Below are positions 62,252 to 64,000 of a stretch of 64,000 bases of DNA, piece by piece; positions within the stretch are counted from its first letter, which is position 1, and each line of letters begins with the position of its first letter. The notes under the pieces were generated by a model that was not told the origin of the DNA, did not search any database, and saw nothing but the letters and a program-made list of their open reading frames with translations. A program made the position numbers and the translations under genes. The DNA is from Lachnospiraceae bacterium (GTDB lineage Bacteria; Bacillota; Clostridia; Lachnospirales; Lachnospiraceae): positions 27,469 through 91,468 of the forward strand of contig JAHAYJ010000074.1 in assembly GCA_018384375.1 (NCBI GenBank), written 5' to 3'.

Positions 62252-63151
62252 CTACCCTTCACTCTCCCGGAGAAATTTCTTCTCATCTGTTTTTATCATG
62301 TTAATCTGTTCCTTTGCCTCATCCCTGAATTTTCTTGAGCAACACATATATAGGATTATGATTGCAAAAAAGAGCATATTCATATATCGAATGAGCATAC
62401 TAATCTGCGTTGTGTAGGAGGCTAGTAATTGACTACCTACCAGATTACTAAACATATGTGCCAGTGCTCCTGCCAATATACTGCGCTTCGTCTTGATATA
62501 GACAAAGGTAACAAAAAAGCTAAGCATCATTGTGCTCGGAATGAACATCACTGCATGAAAAACAGAATCCTGCAACAGATTATACTGAGCCTGTCCCGGT
62601 GTAAAATACCATGGCAAATGCCATATTCCCCATATAAACCCCAATATGGCTGAAGCTCCCAAACAGCCAAACCGGACAAGCAATTTGTCAAGGGCAAACC
62701 CTCTCCATCCGAATTCTTCATTCAAAGGTCCCGATAGCAGCGAAATCAGCAAAACCGGGAATAGCATCAACGGATTATCAAGGATTGCATGCAGGAAGTC
62801 CATTGTGGGCATTTCATACCCCAATAGACCAACTCCTATCAACAAGCTTATGACTGTGATCGCAGAAAAAATACCAATTGTGATCAGCGGCCATTTCCAT
62901 CCCATATATATAAGGCTAAAGCATCTGTGAAAATAGTCTTTCACCGCCTCTCTGGGATAGGTAAAGAACACAAGGAACAATGCAACAACGGAGGGTGCCC
63001 CACCACCGAAATAAAACAGGAAAGTACCGATTGCAGAGCCTGTCAATCCAAGCATTACCGGAATAAATCCACATCCCCACGTCCATAAGAGGGTGGCTGT
63101 GAAAAAAAACACTAAACTTCTATCTGATGTGTAGTCTCTTTTATTCTTCAT
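62252..63151 (-). CDS. CPBP-family intramembrane glutamic/metallo-type endopeptidase
   Basis: This 299-residue membrane protein has about eight segments and the CPBP (CAAX protease/bacteriocin-processing) signature EEFGWRG (E-E-x3-R). A second motif with FxxxH-like spacing lies at FIWGIWHLPWYF, and a third around GALAHMFSNL. Such proteins process prenylated or secreted peptides or give self-immunity to bacteriocins. ATG 63151 overlaps the DUF3021 stop by 11 bases. It is the third gene of a LytTR-DUF3021-CPBP run. Confidence 0.88.
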   Translation of the reverse strand: MKNKRDYTSDRSLVFFFTATLLWTWGCGFIPVMLGLTGSAIGTFLFYFGGGAPSVVALFLVFFTYPREAVKDYFHRCFSLIYMGWKWPLITIGIFSAITVISLLIGVGLLGYEMPTMDFLHAILDNPLMLFPVLLISLLSGPLNEEFGWRGFALDKLLVRFGCLGASAILGFIWGIWHLPWYFTPGQAQYNLLQDSVFHAVMFIPSTMMLSFFVTFVYIKTKRSILAGALAHMFSNLVGSQLLASYTTQISMLIRYMNMLFFAIIILYMCCSRKFRDEAKEQINMIKTDEKKFLRESEG

Positions 63152-63548
63152 AAACTCTGCTCTCTTTCTTTTCTGCAAGTTTTTGATTGATCGATTCAAT
63201 ATCTTTTTTCATCTGCATAATTCCCAATAAATAAGCCAACAGAAAAACAGGTGTCACATACACAAAGGACATCCACCAATTGGACCGAACAAACCACCCG
63301 CTGATAATTCCGATCACCAGAACCATGATTTCTACCAAAACATATTTGCAGATGATTTCCTTTAAAAAGCTCTCATAAAACAAGTACACCGTAACATAAT
63401 GAATCCCCATACCGAGAAACGCTATCAATACAATTAAAAAATTCAGTTTCATCTCCTCTCTGTATGCAAAACACAAAAAGGATATTAAGGTCACAACGAT
63501 CCAAATGATAGCTGACAGTATTAATGATTTTTGAATATATTTTTTCAC
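63141..63548 (-). CDS. DUF3021 membrane protein
   Basis: This 135-residue protein has four membrane segments and a charged C-terminal helix, matching the DUF3021 family. Members are nearly always encoded beside a LytTR regulator, as here (2 bases after it), and probably act as its membrane partner or inhibitor. AGGGAGGGATAG-type sequence precedes the ATG. Confidence 0.85.
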   Translation of the reverse strand: MKKYIQKSLILSAIIWIVVTLISFLCFAYREEMKLNFLIVLIAFLGMGIHYVTVYLFYESFLKEIICKYVLVEIMVLVIGIISGWFVRSNWWMSFVYVTPVFLLAYLLGIMQMKKDIESINQKLAEKKESRVYEE

Positions 63549-63550
63549 AT

Positions 63551-63991
63551 CTATCCCTCCTTAAAGAGCATCCCTTTTATTTCCGGGATATAGGTTCTGG
63601 AAACAATGATTTTTTCTCCATTCGTCAGTTCCGCTTCCAATCTGCTGTTGGAAAGTGTCTTTATGTGTACCAGCTCATTGATATTCACCAGGCAGTTTCT
63701 GCTAACTTTTACAAAATCATATTGTTTCAGTTCCCTCTCTAACTGATATAAGCGTTTCTCAGTTCTGAATACCATATCCTTTGTGTAGACAAAGGTGCGC
63801 TTATCCACACTTTCTATATAAAAAATTTCCGGCATTAAAACCCTATAGTTTCTTCCGCTCTCACTTCCGATCAAAAACTGCTCCTCTGCCTTAAGCTTCT
63901 GTATAATGCGTGATACCTGACTATTCCGTTCGGGATATTCCACTGTCACAGTCAATTCTACATCCGGATTTTCCTTAAGAATCAGTTTCAT
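63551..63991 (-). CDS. LytTR-family DNA-binding regulator
   Basis: This 146-residue protein has a short N-terminal segment and a LytTR domain (about residues 45-143: YIESVDKRTFVYTKD, then FVKVSRNCLVNINELVHI). There is no receiver domain, so control probably comes from the adjacent DUF3021 membrane protein. The start at 63991 is close to the window edge, with GGTGG just before it. It leads the operon with DUF3021 and the CPBP protease. Confidence 0.88.
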   Translation of the reverse strand: MKLILKENPDVELTVTVEYPERNSQVSRIIQKLKAEEQFLIGSESGRNYRVLMPEIFYIESVDKRTFVYTKDMVFRTEKRLYQLERELKQYDFVKVSRNCLVNINELVHIKTLSNSRLEAELTNGEKIIVSRTYIPEIKGMLFKEG

Positions 63992-64000
63992 CGTGCCACC

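Noticed and set aside
62125..62286. Longer N-terminus of enzyme I starting at 62286
   Set aside because: A consensus promoter (62168-62196) lies inside it, and the TTG at 62124 places the phospho-histidine at the classical position.

Overview
The window looks like chromosome of a Lachnospiraceae-type bacterium (Clostridia, Bacillota). The GC content is moderate, ribosome-binding sites are AGGAGG-type, and promoters are close to TTGACA-N17-TATAAT. Several families typical of this group are present: DUF4317, DUF4349, a 1415-residue double acyl-CoA dehydratase activase, an era-yqzL-recO block and a sodium-pump biotin decarboxylase operon. There is no insertion sequence, integrase, tRNA, rRNA or CRISPR array. 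Most of the window is housekeeping sequence carrying small accessory operons.

Layout. 1-5800 (minus): a partial lipoprotein gene, then a five-gene biotin-dependent carboxyltransferase/decarboxylase operon. 5983-13539: asparaginase, two D,D-carboxypeptidases, an operon of metallophosphoesterase, deoC, scpA and scpB, a small membrane protein and rpsU. 13684-26539 (minus): alaS, glyS, recO-yqzL-era, two lipoproteins, an M16C peptidase, a sigma-70-like protein without region 4, and a rhomboid-like protein with a cysteine-rich tail. 26806-32204 (plus): dehydratase activase and DUF4317. 32305-41255 (minus): an HDOD protein with a frameshifted PocR/chemoreceptor gene, ligA-metA, and aroA-hflX-rluF. 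41334-49909: a GntR/ABC operon, HAD phosphatase, MATE exporter, amidase, a TPR/DUF4037 protein with a patatin, and hemerythrin. 49955-53700 (minus): a GGDEF sensor, then bioY-DUF1284-birA. 53887-55047 (plus): an A-type flavoprotein. 55114-60494: a five-gene acyl-activation/carrier/condensation operon with a divergent TetR. 60505-63991: an enzyme I of the PTS and a LytTR-DUF3021-CPBP protease operon.

How the parts connect. Biotin links two regions. BioY imports biotin, BirA attaches it and should repress bioY through a BirA box placed on the bioY -35 element, and the carrier protein at 3150-3527 is a predicted BirA substrate. The best candidate for an undescribed system is the TetR-controlled operon at 55114-59702. 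It combines an AMP-forming acyl ligase, a free-standing acyl carrier protein, a free-standing condensation-domain protein, a membrane-anchored alpha/beta hydrolase and an SCP2 protein. Two GACC-N3-GGTC operators lie on its promoter. Other points of interest are a single-base frameshift in the PocR chemoreceptor gene, terminators buried inside convergent coding regions, and a hybrid decarboxylase operon carrying two different carboxyltransferases.

Starts were chosen by eye from ribosome-binding sites and promoters, and family names come from motif recognition, not from database searches.
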